Source: an uncultured Collinsella sp.
Lineage (GTDB): Bacteria; Actinomycetota; Coriobacteriia; Coriobacteriales; Coriobacteriaceae
Assembly: GCA_900551605.1 (NCBI GenBank)
Contig: URWS01000108.1
Location: 1 to 5,824, forward strand
Direction of reading: 5' to 3'
DNA: 5,824 nucleotides
A model generated the notes under the pieces. The model was not told the DNA's origin, did no database searches, and saw only the letters and a list, made by a program, of their open reading frames with translations. Below are positions 5,779 to 5,824 of the stretch, piece by piece. The position numbers and the translations under genes were made by a program. Positions within the stretch are counted from its first letter, which is position 1. Each line of letters starts with the position of its first letter.

Positions 5779-5824
5779 CTGTCTCTTATACACATCTCCG
5801 AGCCCACGAGACTAAGGCGAATCT
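5779..5824. other. Nextera i7-side sequencing adapter (not genomic)
   Basis: The 19-bp mosaic end in outward orientation occupies 5779-5797, followed by the read-2 adapter CCGAGCCCACGAGAC (5798-5812), index TAAGGCGA (5813-5820, N701) and ATCT, the start of the P7 oligo. Read on the minus strand this makes the artefact peptide MGSEMCIRDR. Genomic sequence ends at 5778. Confidence 0.98.

Noticed and set aside
28..5797. Composite Tn5-like transposon bounded by 19-bp mosaic ends
   Set aside because: The mosaic ends are joined to index and P5/P7 oligo sequence and there is no transposase gene, so they come from library preparation.

Overview
The window is a 5,732-base piece of genomic DNA (47-5778) with 46 bases of Illumina Nextera library adapter left at each end (1-46 and 5779-5824). 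The adapters are not biological. The genomic part looks like a high-GC Gram-positive bacterium, most likely a gut actinobacterium of the class Coriobacteriia (Collinsella-like). That placement is inferred from base composition, from a surface protein ending in an LAxTG-type sortase signal with an Arg-rich tail, from tRNA genes with an encoded CCA end, and from a regulator-nuclease-like gene of a type common in actinobacteria. No marker gene fixes the genus.

Every gene I can support lies on the minus strand, so the region reads from right to left. (1) 5778-3192: the 3' part of a long gene for a wall-anchored surface protein. It has Ig-like, MBG-like and InlB-repeat-like domains, a ~220-residue module present twice, two proline/aspartate-rich linkers and a C-terminal sorting signal. 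Its start lies beyond the window. (2) 3093-3126: a strong intrinsic terminator for that gene, with a candidate -10 box and a dyad just upstream that may serve the next gene. (3) 3073-1715: brnQ, a branched-chain amino acid permease, complete. (4) 1703-1419: a compact tRNA operon with a near-consensus promoter, tRNA-Pro(TGG), tRNA-Gly(TCC) and an intrinsic terminator. (5) 1386-1154: a non-coding stretch with a 21-bp perfect inverted repeat, a smaller hairpin and an 11-bp-period direct repeat. (6) 1153-131: a two-domain protein with an AbiEi-like N-terminal half and a DUF559/Vsr-like nuclease-fold C-terminal half. (7) 104-47: a second copy of the inverted repeat, cut by the left adapter.

These are separate transcription units rather than one pathway: housekeeping (tRNAs, BrnQ), cell surface (adhesin-like protein) and accessory (the AbiEi/DUF559-like gene beside the tRNAs, between two copies of one palindromic repeat). 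The points most worth following are that bracketed accessory gene, the internally duplicated surface protein with its LADTG signal, the overlapping signals around brnQ and the tRNA promoter, and the adapter contamination, which creates false protein ends. I did not find a clear new multi-gene system.
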